A stretch of 64,000 nucleotides of DNA from Rhodovulum tesquicola (lineage in GTDB: Bacteria; Pseudomonadota; Alphaproteobacteria; Rhodobacterales; Rhodobacteraceae). Shown piece after piece: positions 1 through 9,233 of this stretch (positions are counted from its first letter, which is position 1; each line of letters starts with the position of its first letter). The notes under the pieces were generated by a model. That model searched no databases. It was not told the DNA's origin and worked only from the letters and a program-made list of their open reading frames with translations. The stretch spans positions 109,749 through 173,748 of the forward strand of contig NZ_JAMYDV010000005.1 in the NCBI RefSeq assembly GCF_024128855.1, read 5' to 3'. The position numbers were made by a program, and so were the translations under genes.

Positions 1-875
1 GCCTGCCCGCGAAAGATCGTCACCGGCAGCGCGGTCTCGGGCGGCAGGCGGAACGCCTCGCGCCCCCGTGGCGTCAGGTGGCCCAGGATCACGGCGGTTC
101 CCGGCCCGGGCGGGTCGATCTGCTGATCCTCCGGGGCGCACTGGAAATAGCGCTCGTCGAAATCGGCGGGCAGGAAGGGAAACACCTCGTCCTGCCAGCG
201 CTGGTCATAGGTGCCCGCGTATTTCAGCCGCTCGGGCCAGCCCCGCCCGACGGGCCCCAGCGCCATGGGCCGGTAATTGCCATAGGGCGAGGTCACGGCC
301 ACGCCCGGTTCCTGCGTGTTGGGCAGGGGCTGGCCCGACAGGCGCGACTGGTTTCTCACCTGCCCCCAGCCCAGCCCCACCGGGTTCGGCCGATAGACCG
401 CGGGCGCGGGATCGTCCGGATCGCTCCGGTCCGGCCCGCCAAAGGCGGTCTCGTAGGAAAACCGCATCTTCGTGAAGGGATGCGGCTCGGTCGCGGTGAC
501 CACCGGCCCCACCACGCGCCATTCCCGCGCCCCGATCACATCCAGCGTCTTGGACCAGTCCCCCACCCGGATGCCGACCCGCACCCCCTGCACCGGCCGC
601 CCCCCGGGGGCATGGGCGGACCCGTTCACGACCACGTCGCAGCGCGCCTTGCGAAAGGCGAAATCGGTTTCCCAAAGCGGCGCGGAAAACCCCGGCGCGC
701 CGGTAAATTCGTCGGCCATCACCAGCGGGCGCTGATCCTCGGCAATGGGGGGCACCTCGCCCGTCTCGGGAAAGTCGAACGTGCCCTTGACCACCAGAAC
801 CAGATGCTCCCGCCCCGCCTTGTCCATGCCCTGGGTAAAGGCCGGGACGAAACGGGTCTGGTTCAGGATCTCCAT
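1..875 (-). CDS. DUF2169 family T6SS-associated protein (partial)
   Basis: The gene reads leftward and its C-terminus lies outside the window; 291 residues are visible. The N-terminus MEILNQTRFVPAF, the block VVKGTFDFPETGEVPP, and the stretch around PLWETDFAFRKARCDVVVNG match DUF2169, a family found beside T6SS VgrG and PAAR genes and thought to help load or cap effectors. The later NPVGLGWG and EDQQIDPPG blocks also fit. The ATG at 873-875 lies 10 bases after the clpV stop, so the two genes are probably co-transcribed. An effector gene could follow beyond the left edge, but none is visible. No catalytic domain is seen in the visible part. Confidence 0.8.
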   Translation of the reverse strand, partial: MEILNQTRFVPAFTQGMDKAGREHLVLVVKGTFDFPETGEVPPIAEDQRPLVMADEFTGAPGFSAPLWETDFAFRKARCDVVVNGSAHAPGGRPVQGVRVGIRVGDWSKTLDVIGAREWRVVGPVVTATEPHPFTKMRFSYETAFGGPDRSDPDDPAPAVYRPNPVGLGWGQVRNQSRLSGQPLPNTQEPGVAVTSPYGNYRPMALGPVGRGWPERLKYAGTYDQRWQDEVFPFLPADFDERYFQCAPEDQQIDPPGPGTAVILGHLTPRGREAFRLPPETALPVTIFRGQ

Positions 876-884
876 GGCCTTGCC

Positions 885-3635
885 TCAATCGAACGCGTAG
901 GCGAACCCCTCCGCGCTGCCGGTCACCGTCACCCGCGCCAGCGTGGAGCCGTCCAGCGTGCGGTTCAGGATCTGGCGGCTCAGTTCCGGCAACAGCGTGT
1001 TGGTCAGGATCGCGTCGATCATCCGCCCGCCCGACTCGATCTCGATGCAGCGCGCCTTGATCAGGTCCATGGTCCCCTCGCCGATCACCAGGTCCGCGTC
1101 ATGGCCCTTGCGCAGCCGTTTCGCGATGGATTTCAGCTTGAACCCCGCGATCAGTTCCAGCGCCGCATCCGACAGCGGGTAATAGGGGATCGTCACCAGC
1201 CGCCCCAGCAGCGCGGGCGGAAACACCCGCAGAAGCGGCGCGCGCAGCGCGGCGGTCAGATCGTCCAGATCGGCATGCACCTTGCCGTCCTCGGTCATCG
1301 CCATGATCTCGTCCGTGCCGACATTCGAGGTCAACAGGATCAGCGTGTTCTTGAAGTCGATCCGGCGCCCCTCGCTGTCATCCATCATTCCCTTGTCGAA
1401 GACCTGGAAGAATACCTCGTGGATATCGGCATGGGCCTTTTCCACCTCGTCGAACAGCACCACCGAATAGGGCCGGCGGCGCACCGCCTCGGTCAGCACG
1501 CCGCCCTTGCCATAGCCCACATAGCCCGGCGGCGCGCCCTTCAGCGTCGAGACCGTGTGCGCCTCCTGGAACTCGCTCATGTTGAAGGACAGCAGGTTCT
1601 GTTCCCCGCCATAAAGCGCATCCGCCAGCGCCAGCGCGGTCTCGGTCTTGCCCACCCCCGACGGCCCGCACAGCAGGAAGACCCCGATCGGCTTGTCGGT
1701 CGCGGCAAGCCCCGCATAGGCGGTCTGGATGCGGTTCGAGATCATCGCCATCGCGTGATCCTGCCCCACGACCCGCTGGCCCAGGATCTCGGGCAGGTGG
1801 ATCGCGCGCTCGGTCTGGCTGGCGACCATCCGGCCCGTGGGAATGCCGGTCCAGTCCTGCACGACGCTGGCCACCGCGTTGCGGTCGACCGACGGCAGGA
1901 TCAGCGGGCTCTCGCCCTGCTGCTCGGCCAGTTCCGCCATCTTCGCCTTCAGCGCCGCCAGCCTTTCGGCGCGCTCCGCCTCGGTCATCATGGGCGGCGG
2001 CGGCGGGGCGGCCTCGTCCGCCGGCGCGGCCTCTTCCCCGGCTTCGGAGGCGGCCGCTTCCGGTGCCATGTGGCCCACCGCCCCGGTCTGGTCCAGCGCC
2101 GCACCGCCGCCGCGCAGTTCCGCGCGCAGGTCCAGAACCTCGTCCACCAGCGCCTTTTCCGCCTCCCAGCGCGCATTCGCGGCGGCAAACTCGGCCTCGG
2201 CCTCGGCCAGCGCGGCAAGGATGCCCTTCATCCGCTTCTCGGTGTCGATGCCGATGGCCGCCTCGCGCTCGGCGATGCCCTGCTCGATCCTCAGCGCGGC
2301 AAGACGGCGGTCGATATCCTCGACCGCGGCGGGGGTGGCGTGCTGCGAAACGGCGACGCGCGCGCAGGCGGTATCCAGCAGGCTGATCGCCTTGTCGGGC
2401 AATTGCCGGGCGGGAATGTAGCGATGCGACAACTGCACGCTCGCCTCCAGCGCCTCGTCCAGGATCTCGACCTTGTGATGGCGCTCCAGCACCCCCGCGA
2501 CGCCCCGGCACATCCGCACCGCCGCCTCTTCCGAGGGTTCGGCCACGTTGACCACCTGGAAGCGGCGGGTAAAGGCCGGGTCGGGCTCGATATATTGCTT
2601 GTATTCCGACCATGTGGTGGCCGCGACCGTGCGCAACTCGCCCCGCGCCAAGGGCGGCTTCAGCAGGTTCGCGGCATCCCCCGTCCCGGCCGCCCCCCCC
2701 GCCCCGATCAGCGTATGCGCCTCGTCGATGAACAGGATGATCGGCACGTCGGAACTGTGGACCTCCTCTATCACCGCGCGCAGCCGCTTCTCGAACTCGC
2801 CCTTCACCGAGGCGCCCGCCTTCATCAGCCCCACATCCAGCAGGTGCAGTTGCACGCCCTTCAGGCTGGGCGGCACGTCGCCCCTGGCCAGCCGCTGGGC
2901 AAAACCCTCGACCACCGCGGTCTTGCCCACACCCGCCTCGCCGGTCAGGATCGGGTTGTTCTGGCGCCGCCGCATCAGGATGTCGATGATCTGGCGGATC
3001 TCCATGTCGCGGCCCACCACCGGGTCGATCCGGCCCGCCCTGGCCCGTTCCGTCAGGTTGGTGGAAAACTGCGCCAGCGCCGATTGCCCGCCCGGCGCGG
3101 CTTTCTTCGCCGCCGCCTGTTCCGGCCCCGCCCCCATCCCCTCGACCGAGTCGGGCAGCAGCGCATCCAGTTGCCCGCCCATGTCGCGCGGGTCGATCCG
3201 GTCGAATTCCAGGCTGATCTTGTAAAGCAGCGCCTCGATCACCGGCGTGTTCAGCCCCGCCAGCAGCAGATAGGCCGAGCGCACCGCCTCGTCGCCATAT
3301 TCCAGCTGGCCCAGGCTCCACGCCTCCTGGATCGCGCGAAAGATATGGTCGGAAAATTCCTCGACCGCGCCCGCGCCATGCGGCAGCGCGTCCATCGCGC
3401 GGGTGATGTCGGCCTCCAGCCGGGCGAAATCGACGCCCGCGGACCGCAACAGGATCTCGAAATCGGACTTCGGCGACCGCACAAGCTCCGCAACGAAATG
3501 CACAAGCTCGACATAAGGATTACCGCGCGCCTTCGCCGCCTGCGCCGCGGCCGAGAAGGCCTTCAGGCAGACCGGGTTCAGCTTGCCGACAAGTTCCTTT
3601 CGCTTGATCGTCTCCTGGCTGCCCCGCTGGGCCAT
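885..3635 (-). CDS. clpV: T6SS disassembly ATPase ClpV (TssH)
   Basis: A 916-residue AAA+ unfoldase that extracts and recycles contracted TssB/TssC sheath in the cytoplasm. Clp N-domain repeats occupy about residues 1-150. The first AAA module has Walker A GEAGVGKT and Walker B LFIDEAH; the second has GPSGVGKT and VLFDEVEKAH. The middle coiled-coil region carries an acidic, Ala/Pro-rich insertion (EEAAPADEAAPPPPP). The ATG at 3633-3635 is preceded by GGGGGAGG at good spacing; the frame stays open far upstream but that part has no homology to ClpV. The gene is divergent from the kinase gene and directly upstream of the DUF2169 gene. Confidence 0.95.
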   Translation of the reverse strand: MAQRGSQETIKRKELVGKLNPVCLKAFSAAAQAAKARGNPYVELVHFVAELVRSPKSDFEILLRSAGVDFARLEADITRAMDALPHGAGAVEEFSDHIFRAIQEAWSLGQLEYGDEAVRSAYLLLAGLNTPVIEALLYKISLEFDRIDPRDMGGQLDALLPDSVEGMGAGPEQAAAKKAAPGGQSALAQFSTNLTERARAGRIDPVVGRDMEIRQIIDILMRRRQNNPILTGEAGVGKTAVVEGFAQRLARGDVPPSLKGVQLHLLDVGLMKAGASVKGEFEKRLRAVIEEVHSSDVPIILFIDEAHTLIGAGGAAGTGDAANLLKPPLARGELRTVAATTWSEYKQYIEPDPAFTRRFQVVNVAEPSEEAAVRMCRGVAGVLERHHKVEILDEALEASVQLSHRYIPARQLPDKAISLLDTACARVAVSQHATPAAVEDIDRRLAALRIEQGIAEREAAIGIDTEKRMKGILAALAEAEAEFAAANARWEAEKALVDEVLDLRAELRGGGAALDQTGAVGHMAPEAAASEAGEEAAPADEAAPPPPPMMTEAERAERLAALKAKMAELAEQQGESPLILPSVDRNAVASVVQDWTGIPTGRMVASQTERAIHLPEILGQRVVGQDHAMAMISNRIQTAYAGLAATDKPIGVFLLCGPSGVGKTETALALADALYGGEQNLLSFNMSEFQEAHTVSTLKGAPPGYVGYGKGGVLTEAVRRRPYSVVLFDEVEKAHADIHEVFFQVFDKGMMDDSEGRRIDFKNTLILLTSNVGTDEIMAMTEDGKVHADLDDLTAALRAPLLRVFPPALLGRLVTIPYYPLSDAALELIAGFKLKSIAKRLRKGHDADLVIGEGTMDLIKARCIEIESGGRMIDAILTNTLLPELSRQILNRTLDGSTLARVTVTGSAEGFAYAFD

Positions 3636-3779
3636 GGCTGCCTCCCCCTGACATCCTGCCGGTCGGCGCACAGGCGGGCCATATCGGTTCCGGCCGCCCG
3701 GCGCGCGTGCTAGTCTACGCCCGAAACCCGCCGCGGCGACAGGATTTTTCGCCGCGCGCGTGCAGAGCGAGGCCCGCCG
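3636..3779. promoter_or_regulatory. Divergent intergenic region, clpV / T6SS kinase operon
   Basis: This 144-base gap separates two divergently read T6SS transcription units, so it should hold promoters for both. Ribosome sites are visible at each end: GGGGGAGG for clpV and GCGAGG for the kinase gene. I could not identify a convincing sigma70 or sigma54 promoter on either strand. Confidence 0.5.
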
Positions 3780-5867
3780 ATGAAGGACCCTATGCCCTCG
3801 GACATCTTCCACCGGGGCCAGGTGCTGAACAACACCTACGACATCGAGGGCGTGCTGGGTCGCGGCGGCACCGGCGAGGTCTATCTGGCGCGCAACCAGA
3901 TCTCGGGCCGGCAGGTGGCGATCAAGGCGCTGTCGGCGCGGTTCTCGGGCAATGTCGACTATATCGAACTGATGAAGCGCGAGGAGGAGATGCGCAACAT
4001 CCACCACGACGCGGTGGTGCGCTATACCGAATGCTCGCGCTCCGACCAAGGCCATGTCTTCCTGGTGATGGACTATATCGACGGCCCGTCGATGAATGAC
4101 GAGATGCTGGCCCGGCGGCTGGACGAACGCGACCTGATGGTGATTGCCCATCGCGTCGCCAGCGGTCTGGTCGCGACCCATGCCCGCGGCGTGGTGCATC
4201 GCGACCTGTCGCCCGACAACATCATCCTGCGCGGCGGCGACCCGGACAAGGCCACGATCATAGATTTCGGCATCGCCAAGGACATGGCCGCGGGCGCGCG
4301 CACCATCGTCGGCAACCAGTTCGCGGGCAAATACGAATATGCCGCCCCCGAACAGGTCGAGGGCCGGGCCGAGCCGCGTTCGGATCTCTACGCGCTCGGC
4401 GCCTCGCTTCTGGCCGCGTGGCGGGGCGAGGTGCCCTTCCCCGGCACCACGCCCGGCGAGATCGTGCGCCGCAAGCAGGCCCCGCTGGATACCGAGGGCG
4501 TGCCCGAACCGCTCAAGGGGCTGATCGACACGCTGACCGCCCCCGACCCGGCCGCCCGGCCCGCCGATGCCGCCGCCGTGGTCGCCCGGATCGAGGCCGC
4601 GCTGAAGCCGCATACCCGCCACGCCGAACCCGCGCCCGCGGCGCGGCGCGGCCGGGCATGGCTTGCCCTGCCCGCTTTGGCGGCCCTTGGCATGCTTGCG
4701 GCCTGGGCGTTGGGGCTGTTCGACCCGCTCTTGCGCCAGCCTCTGCCCGTCGCCTCGCCCTACCGGCTGGTGGCCGTGCATGATCCGGACCTGCCGGGCC
4801 GGATCTCGGGCAATGCCCCCGACGCGGCCGCCGTGACCGCCCTTGCCGACGCCTACGCACAGGCCACGGGGCGGCCGCCTGCCGACACCGCGCTGACGCT
4901 CGCCACCGGCCTGCCGCGCCCGGACTGGGCCATGCAGGCGGGCGCGCTGATGGCCGAGCTTGCCGCGCTGGACCGCTGGGAACTCTCGCTGTCCGGCCTG
5001 TCGGCCGAGGTCACGGGGCTGGCCCCCGATGCCCCCGCGCGCGAGGCCCTGCGCACCCGGCTCGACGCCTGGTCCGCCGACAGCGGCATCGCGCTGCGCA
5101 CCACCATCGCCGCAGGCCCCGAAAGGCTGGACGCCGCCCGGGTGCAGGCGGTGCTGGACCGGCTGGCCACCTGCGGCCGGCTCGACCAGCAGACCCCCGA
5201 CGACGCCACCTATCCGCTTGGCGCCAGCATCGTCATCACCGGCGACATCGCCACGCCCGAGGACAAGCCCGCCATCGAGGCCGCCCTTGCCCCCCTGATC
5301 GGCGACCGGACCGCGCAGGTCGAGACAAGGACGCTCAACCGCGATCTCTGCGCGATCCGCGCGGTCCTGCCACCGATGGGCGGCGGGACGCTGTCGATCT
5401 GGCTGGGCGATGGCGAAAGCGGCGAGGCGAACCTGACCGGCATCTACCGCGTCGGCCAGAACCCCGTGGCCGAGGTGCTGGCGCCCGCCAGCCTGACCCA
5501 GGGCTCGCTCTGGGTCATGGTCGTGGACAATACCGGCAAGGTCTTTCACGTCCTGCCCCAGATCAACAGCACCGAACACGCCCTGGACCAGATCGGCCGG
5601 GTCGAGGGCGGCCTGCGCCGGATCCGGGTGCTGCACTCGATCGAGGAGTTCCGCGCCGATCCCGGCCTTCTGGCCTTTCGCATCACCGATGGCGATTTCG
5701 GCAAGTCCGAGATCGTCGCGATCCTGTCGCGCAGCCCGCTTTTCGACCTCCGCCGCCCGCGCGACGAAAGCGTGACCTCGGTCGCCGAGGCGCTGGCCGA
5801 AACCCTGCAAGGGCGCGAGGGCGAGGTGCTGGGCGTGGCGTCGCGGATCATTGACGCTCGTCAATAA
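3780..5867 (+). CDS. ppkA: T6SS-associated Ser/Thr protein kinase (PpkA type)
   Basis: A 695-residue membrane kinase. Residues 1-270 form a Hanks-type kinase with glycine loop GRGGTGEV (27-34), catalytic Lys49 (VAIK), HRD at 140-142 and DFG at 162-164. A membrane segment follows at about 293-313. The periplasmic part has a BON-like stretch (WELSLSGLSAEVTGLAPDA) and a C-terminal region resembling DUF4384 (SLWVMVVDNTGKVFHVLP). In T6SS clusters PpkA phosphorylates the FHA protein and PppA reverses this; both partners are encoded here. AGCGAGG precedes the ATG at 3780; a second in-frame ATG lies at 3792. It heads the main T6SS operon. Confidence 0.9.
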   Translation: MKDPMPSDIFHRGQVLNNTYDIEGVLGRGGTGEVYLARNQISGRQVAIKALSARFSGNVDYIELMKREEEMRNIHHDAVVRYTECSRSDQGHVFLVMDYIDGPSMNDEMLARRLDERDLMVIAHRVASGLVATHARGVVHRDLSPDNIILRGGDPDKATIIDFGIAKDMAAGARTIVGNQFAGKYEYAAPEQVEGRAEPRSDLYALGASLLAAWRGEVPFPGTTPGEIVRRKQAPLDTEGVPEPLKGLIDTLTAPDPAARPADAAAVVARIEAALKPHTRHAEPAPAARRGRAWLALPALAALGMLAAWALGLFDPLLRQPLPVASPYRLVAVHDPDLPGRISGNAPDAAAVTALADAYAQATGRPPADTALTLATGLPRPDWAMQAGALMAELAALDRWELSLSGLSAEVTGLAPDAPAREALRTRLDAWSADSGIALRTTIAAGPERLDAARVQAVLDRLATCGRLDQQTPDDATYPLGASIVITGDIATPEDKPAIEAALAPLIGDRTAQVETRTLNRDLCAIRAVLPPMGGGTLSIWLGDGESGEANLTGIYRVGQNPVAEVLAPASLTQGSLWVMVVDNTGKVFHVLPQINSTEHALDQIGRVEGGLRRIRVLHSIEEFRADPGLLAFRITDGDFGKSEIVAILSRSPLFDLRRPRDESVTSVAEALAETLQGREGEVLGVASRIIDARQ

Positions 5868-5941
5868 CCGCTCACGATCATTGCCAGAATCGAAACCATC
5901 TGAAATGATTCCCCTGTCATTCGAAATGAAGGACGGGGGCG

Positions 5942-7120
5942 TTGGTCAATCTGGACGTGTTTCTCGCCCCGCTTGACGGGGACAATCCGTCTGGAACCGA
6001 GCTGAGGAGCGACCCGCGGTTCCAGGCCATCGAACGGCTGATCGAACCCGCGTCCCGGGAGGCACGGACCGAGGCGCCCGGCGCGGTTCCGTCCCCCGTT
6101 TCTCCCGTGGACTGGTCCGAGGTGCTGAGCGCGGCGGCCGAGCTGGCAGGCGCGGGGCGCGATCTGCGGCTTCTGGTGATCGTCGCCCGCGCCCTGTCGA
6201 ACGAAGGCGGCATCGATCCGGCCCGGGGCTATGCCGGCTATGCGGGGCTGGCGCAGGGGGCCGGGATGATCGCGGCCGGTATCGCGGCCTTCTGGGACAG
6301 CATCCACCCCGAACTGCGCCCCGGCCCGACCCCGCGCGAGGCCGGGCTGCGGCGGATCAACGCCCTGATGCAACTGGAAAATGCCGAGAACGGGCTGCTC
6401 GGCGATCTGGAAATGAACGCGGTGATCGACGCCCGCGGCATGGGCCTTGTCACCGGCGCCGACCTTGCCGCCGGGCAGCTTTCCGACAATGACGTGCTGC
6501 GCGAATCCCCCTCCGGGCTCGGCCAGAAGGAACAGGCGCAGATCCTCGAAACCCATGCCGCGCGCCGCGCGCGGGTCGAGGCGGCGACGCGCGCACTGGC
6601 GATCGAGAGCCCCGAGATCTTCGCCGCGCTGTCCCACAGCCGCGCCGCCGCGCGCGCCGCGCTCGATGCGCTGGCCGCCGCGGTGAACGACCGGCTCGGC
6701 CTCGGCCCGGGCGAGGCGCTGCGCTTCGCCGCGCTCGACCGCTTTCTCGACCGGGTGGGCGCCACGCTCGCCGCCGCCGCCGCCCATGCCGAGACCCGGG
6801 CCGGGGCCGATCCCGCCCCCGCATCCGACAGCCCGGCGCCCCCCGCCGCCGCACCCGATAGCCCCGCCCCCGCACCCGCCGCCCAGCGCGGCAGCATGAA
6901 CGGCTTCCAGATCAATTCCCGCGAGGATGTCGAACGCGCGCTCGACCTCATCATCGCCTTCTACGAACGCACCGAACCCTCCAGCCCCATCCCCCATCTG
7001 GCGCGGCGCCTGCGGCGCATGGTGCCGATGGATTTCATGGAGCTGATGGAAGAGGTCGCCCCCGGCGGGCTCAAGGATTTCCGCGCCATGGCAGGCGTGC
7101 CCGAGGGCAGCAGGAAATAG
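5942..7120 (+). CDS. tssA: T6SS assembly protein TssA
   Basis: A 392-residue protein with an ImpA N-terminal domain (about residues 5-130, including FLAPLDGDNPSGTELRSDP, WSEVLSAAAELAG and the FWDSIHPELRP motif). TssA coordinates tail tube and sheath polymerisation at the baseplate. The middle is helical and an Ala/Pro-rich linker precedes a C-terminal domain with the conserved NSREDVERALDLIIAFYERTEPSSP-type signature of this family (residues about 322-345). The only possible start is TTG at 5942, because an in-frame stop lies at 5927-5929; an AAGGACGGGGG ribosome site supports it. It follows the kinase gene after 74 bases and precedes tssB. Confidence 0.92.
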   Translation: MVNLDVFLAPLDGDNPSGTELRSDPRFQAIERLIEPASREARTEAPGAVPSPVSPVDWSEVLSAAAELAGAGRDLRLLVIVARALSNEGGIDPARGYAGYAGLAQGAGMIAAGIAAFWDSIHPELRPGPTPREAGLRRINALMQLENAENGLLGDLEMNAVIDARGMGLVTGADLAAGQLSDNDVLRESPSGLGQKEQAQILETHAARRARVEAATRALAIESPEIFAALSHSRAAARAALDALAAAVNDRLGLGPGEALRFAALDRFLDRVGATLAAAAAHAETRAGADPAPASDSPAPPAAAPDSPAPAPAAQRGSMNGFQINSREDVERALDLIIAFYERTEPSSPIPHLARRLRRMVPMDFMELMEEVAPGGLKDFRAMAGVPEGSRK

Positions 7121-7150
7121 ACGAGGACACGGCAGAACAGGGGTCAGGAC

Positions 7151-7684
7151 ATGGCAGAGAGCAAGCAGAAGGTGATCGAGCGAAACCGCGCCCCAAGGGT
7201 GCAGATCGCCTATGAGGTCGAGCATTACGGCAGCCCCACCACCATCGAACTGCCCTTCGTGATGGGGGTGATGGCCGACCTCGCCGGGGCCTCGGAAACC
7301 CCCGAGGCGAAGAAATCGGTGAACGACCGCACCTTCGTCGAAACCGATGCCGGACGCTTCAACAAGTTCATGGAGGCGCTCGGCCCCCGCGTGAAGGCGC
7401 GCGTGCCCAACAAGCTGCCCGCCAAGGAGGGCGCCGAGGCCGACGAGGAAATCTTCGTCGACCTGACCTTCACCACCATGGGCGATTTCGCCCCCGACAA
7501 GGTGGCCGAACAGATCCCGCCGCTGGCGGAACTTCTCAAGATGCGCAAGCAGCTCGAGGAATTGCTCAGCTACATGGACGGCAAGATCGACGCCGAAAAG
7601 CGCATCGCGCAACTGCTTCAGAACGAGCCCCTGCTCGCGCAGGCCGCCGAACAGGCCATGAAGGCCACCAGGGAGGAGGGTTGA
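7151..7684 (+). CDS. tssB: T6SS sheath small subunit TssB (VipA)
   Basis: A 177-residue contractile sheath subunit that pairs with TssC. Family blocks include RNRAPRVQIAYEVE near the N-terminus, ELPFVMGVMADLAG, and DRTFVETDAGRFNKFMEALGP. Its length is as expected. The gene is 3 bases upstream of tssC, consistent with strictly coupled production of the two sheath proteins. The start ATG at 7151 follows a weak purine-rich site. Confidence 0.96.
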   Translation: MAESKQKVIERNRAPRVQIAYEVEHYGSPTTIELPFVMGVMADLAGASETPEAKKSVNDRTFVETDAGRFNKFMEALGPRVKARVPNKLPAKEGAEADEEIFVDLTFTTMGDFAPDKVAEQIPPLAELLKMRKQLEELLSYMDGKIDAEKRIAQLLQNEPLLAQAAEQAMKATREEG

Positions 7685-7687
7685 GCC

Positions 7688-9199
7688 ATGGCCGATCCGC
7701 AGGAACAGAAGGCCGCAGGCGCCGCCGCCGAGGCCGAGGCGCTCGATCTCGGCGAATTCTCCGCGCTGCTGGAAAAGGATTTCCGGATCAAGGAAAGCGA
7801 TGCCGACAAGCTCAAGGCGCTGGTCTCGAACCTTGCCCTTGCCGCGACCGAAAAGGCCGGCACCGCGACGATCTCGGGCAACGCGGTCAAGTCGATCAAG
7901 TCGCTGATCGCGGGCATCGACAGCCTGCTGACCGCCCAGATGAACGAGGTGATGCACTGTGCCGAACTGCGCGAGCTCGAAGGCACCTGGCGCGGGCTGC
8001 ATTACCTGGTGAACAACACCGAGACCGACCAGAAGCTGAAGATCCGCGTCCTGAACATCAAGAAGGACGAACTGGCCGACGTGCTGGAGGATTACGAGGG
8101 CCAGATGTGGGACCAGTCCCCGGTCTTCAAGAAGCTCTACACCGAGGAATACTCGATGTTCGGCGGCGAACCCTTCGGCACGATCATCGGCGCCTACGAG
8201 TTCTCGCACCGGCCCAAGGACGTGACGCTGTTGCGCAACCTCTCGGGCATCGCCGCCTCGGCGCATGCGCCCTTCATCGCCGCGGCCGCCCCGCAACTGT
8301 TCCGCATGGAAAGCTGGCAGGAACTGCCCAACCCGCAGGATCTCTCGCAGATCGTGTCCTCGCCCGATTACGCAAGCTGGCAAAGCCTGCGCGAATCCGA
8401 GGATGCCCGCTATATCGGCCTGACCATGCCGCGCGTGCTGGCGCGGCTGCCCTACGGGGCGGAAACCGTGCCGGTCAAGGGCTTCGCCTTCGAGGAACAG
8501 ATCGACGGCAAGCATGATCACTACGTCTGGATGAACGCGGCCTTCGCGATGGGCGTGAACATCAACCGCAGCCACAAGATGTATGGCTGGGGCTCGCAGA
8601 TCCGCGGCGTGGAATCGGGCGGCACGGTCGTCAACCTGCCGGTCCACACCTTCCCCACCGATGACGGCTCGGTGGCGATGAAATGCCCCACCGAGATCGC
8701 CATCGACGACCGGCGCGAGGCGGAACTGGCCAAGCTGGGGCTGATGCCGATCCTGCACCGCAAGAACACCGATGTCGCCGCCTTCATCGGCGCGCATACA
8801 TTGCAGGACGACGAGGCGCGGGCGGGCAGACTGGTCGATCCCGCCGCCCAGGCCAATGAACGGCTCTCGGCCAACCTGCCCTACCTGCTGCCGGTCTGCC
8901 GTTTCGCGCATTACCTCAAGGCCATCGCGCGCGACAAGGTGGGCACGTTCAAGGAACGCTCGGACATGCAGGTGTGGCTGTCCGAATGGATCAACCGCTA
9001 CGTCCTGGCCAACCCCGCCATGGCCGACGACGCCGCCAAGGCCAAGCGCCCGCTCGCCATGGCCGAGGTCCAGGTCGACAGCGTCGAGGGGCGGCCGGGC
9101 TATTACAACGCCCGATTCTACCTGCGCCCGCATTACCAGCTCGAAGGCATCAACGCGAGCCTGCGCCTTGTCTCCGAACTGCCCTCCGTGAAGTCATGA
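7688..9199 (+). CDS. tssC: T6SS sheath large subunit TssC (VipB)
   Basis: A 503-residue sheath subunit, normal length for TssC. Recognisable blocks are LREGLTWRGLHYLVNNT-like ELEGTWRGLHYLVN, YEGQMWDQSPVFKKLYTEEY, FGGEPFGTIIGAYEF, and the C-terminal NARFYLRPHYQLEGINASLRL. It assembles with TssB into the cytoplasmic contractile sheath that ClpV later takes apart. It sits immediately after tssB and 34 bases before hcp. Confidence 0.97.
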   Translation: MADPQEQKAAGAAAEAEALDLGEFSALLEKDFRIKESDADKLKALVSNLALAATEKAGTATISGNAVKSIKSLIAGIDSLLTAQMNEVMHCAELRELEGTWRGLHYLVNNTETDQKLKIRVLNIKKDELADVLEDYEGQMWDQSPVFKKLYTEEYSMFGGEPFGTIIGAYEFSHRPKDVTLLRNLSGIAASAHAPFIAAAAPQLFRMESWQELPNPQDLSQIVSSPDYASWQSLRESEDARYIGLTMPRVLARLPYGAETVPVKGFAFEEQIDGKHDHYVWMNAAFAMGVNINRSHKMYGWGSQIRGVESGGTVVNLPVHTFPTDDGSVAMKCPTEIAIDDRREAELAKLGLMPILHRKNTDVAAFIGAHTLQDDEARAGRLVDPAAQANERLSANLPYLLPVCRFAHYLKAIARDKVGTFKERSDMQVWLSEWINRYVLANPAMADDAAKAKRPLAMAEVQVDSVEGRPGYYNARFYLRPHYQLEGINASLRLVSELPSVKS

Positions 9200-9233
9200 G
9201 TGACCGAAGGACCTTCAACCGGGGAGAGAGACC

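Noticed and set aside
78..3713. A 1211-codon plus-strand open frame opposite clpV
   Set aside because: Its translation is His/Arg/Gly-rich with no recognisable domain, while the opposite strand encodes a complete ClpV. Long antisense frames are expected in high-G+C DNA.
3636..5864. Upstream extension of the clpV frame across the kinase gene
   Set aside because: The extension has no ClpV homology and lies opposite a clear kinase. The ATG at 3635 has a strong ribosome site and starts the Clp N-domain.
5861..9133. A 1090-codon minus-strand frame opposite tssA, tssB and tssC
   Set aside because: Low-complexity antisense translation; the plus strand carries three well-recognised T6SS genes.
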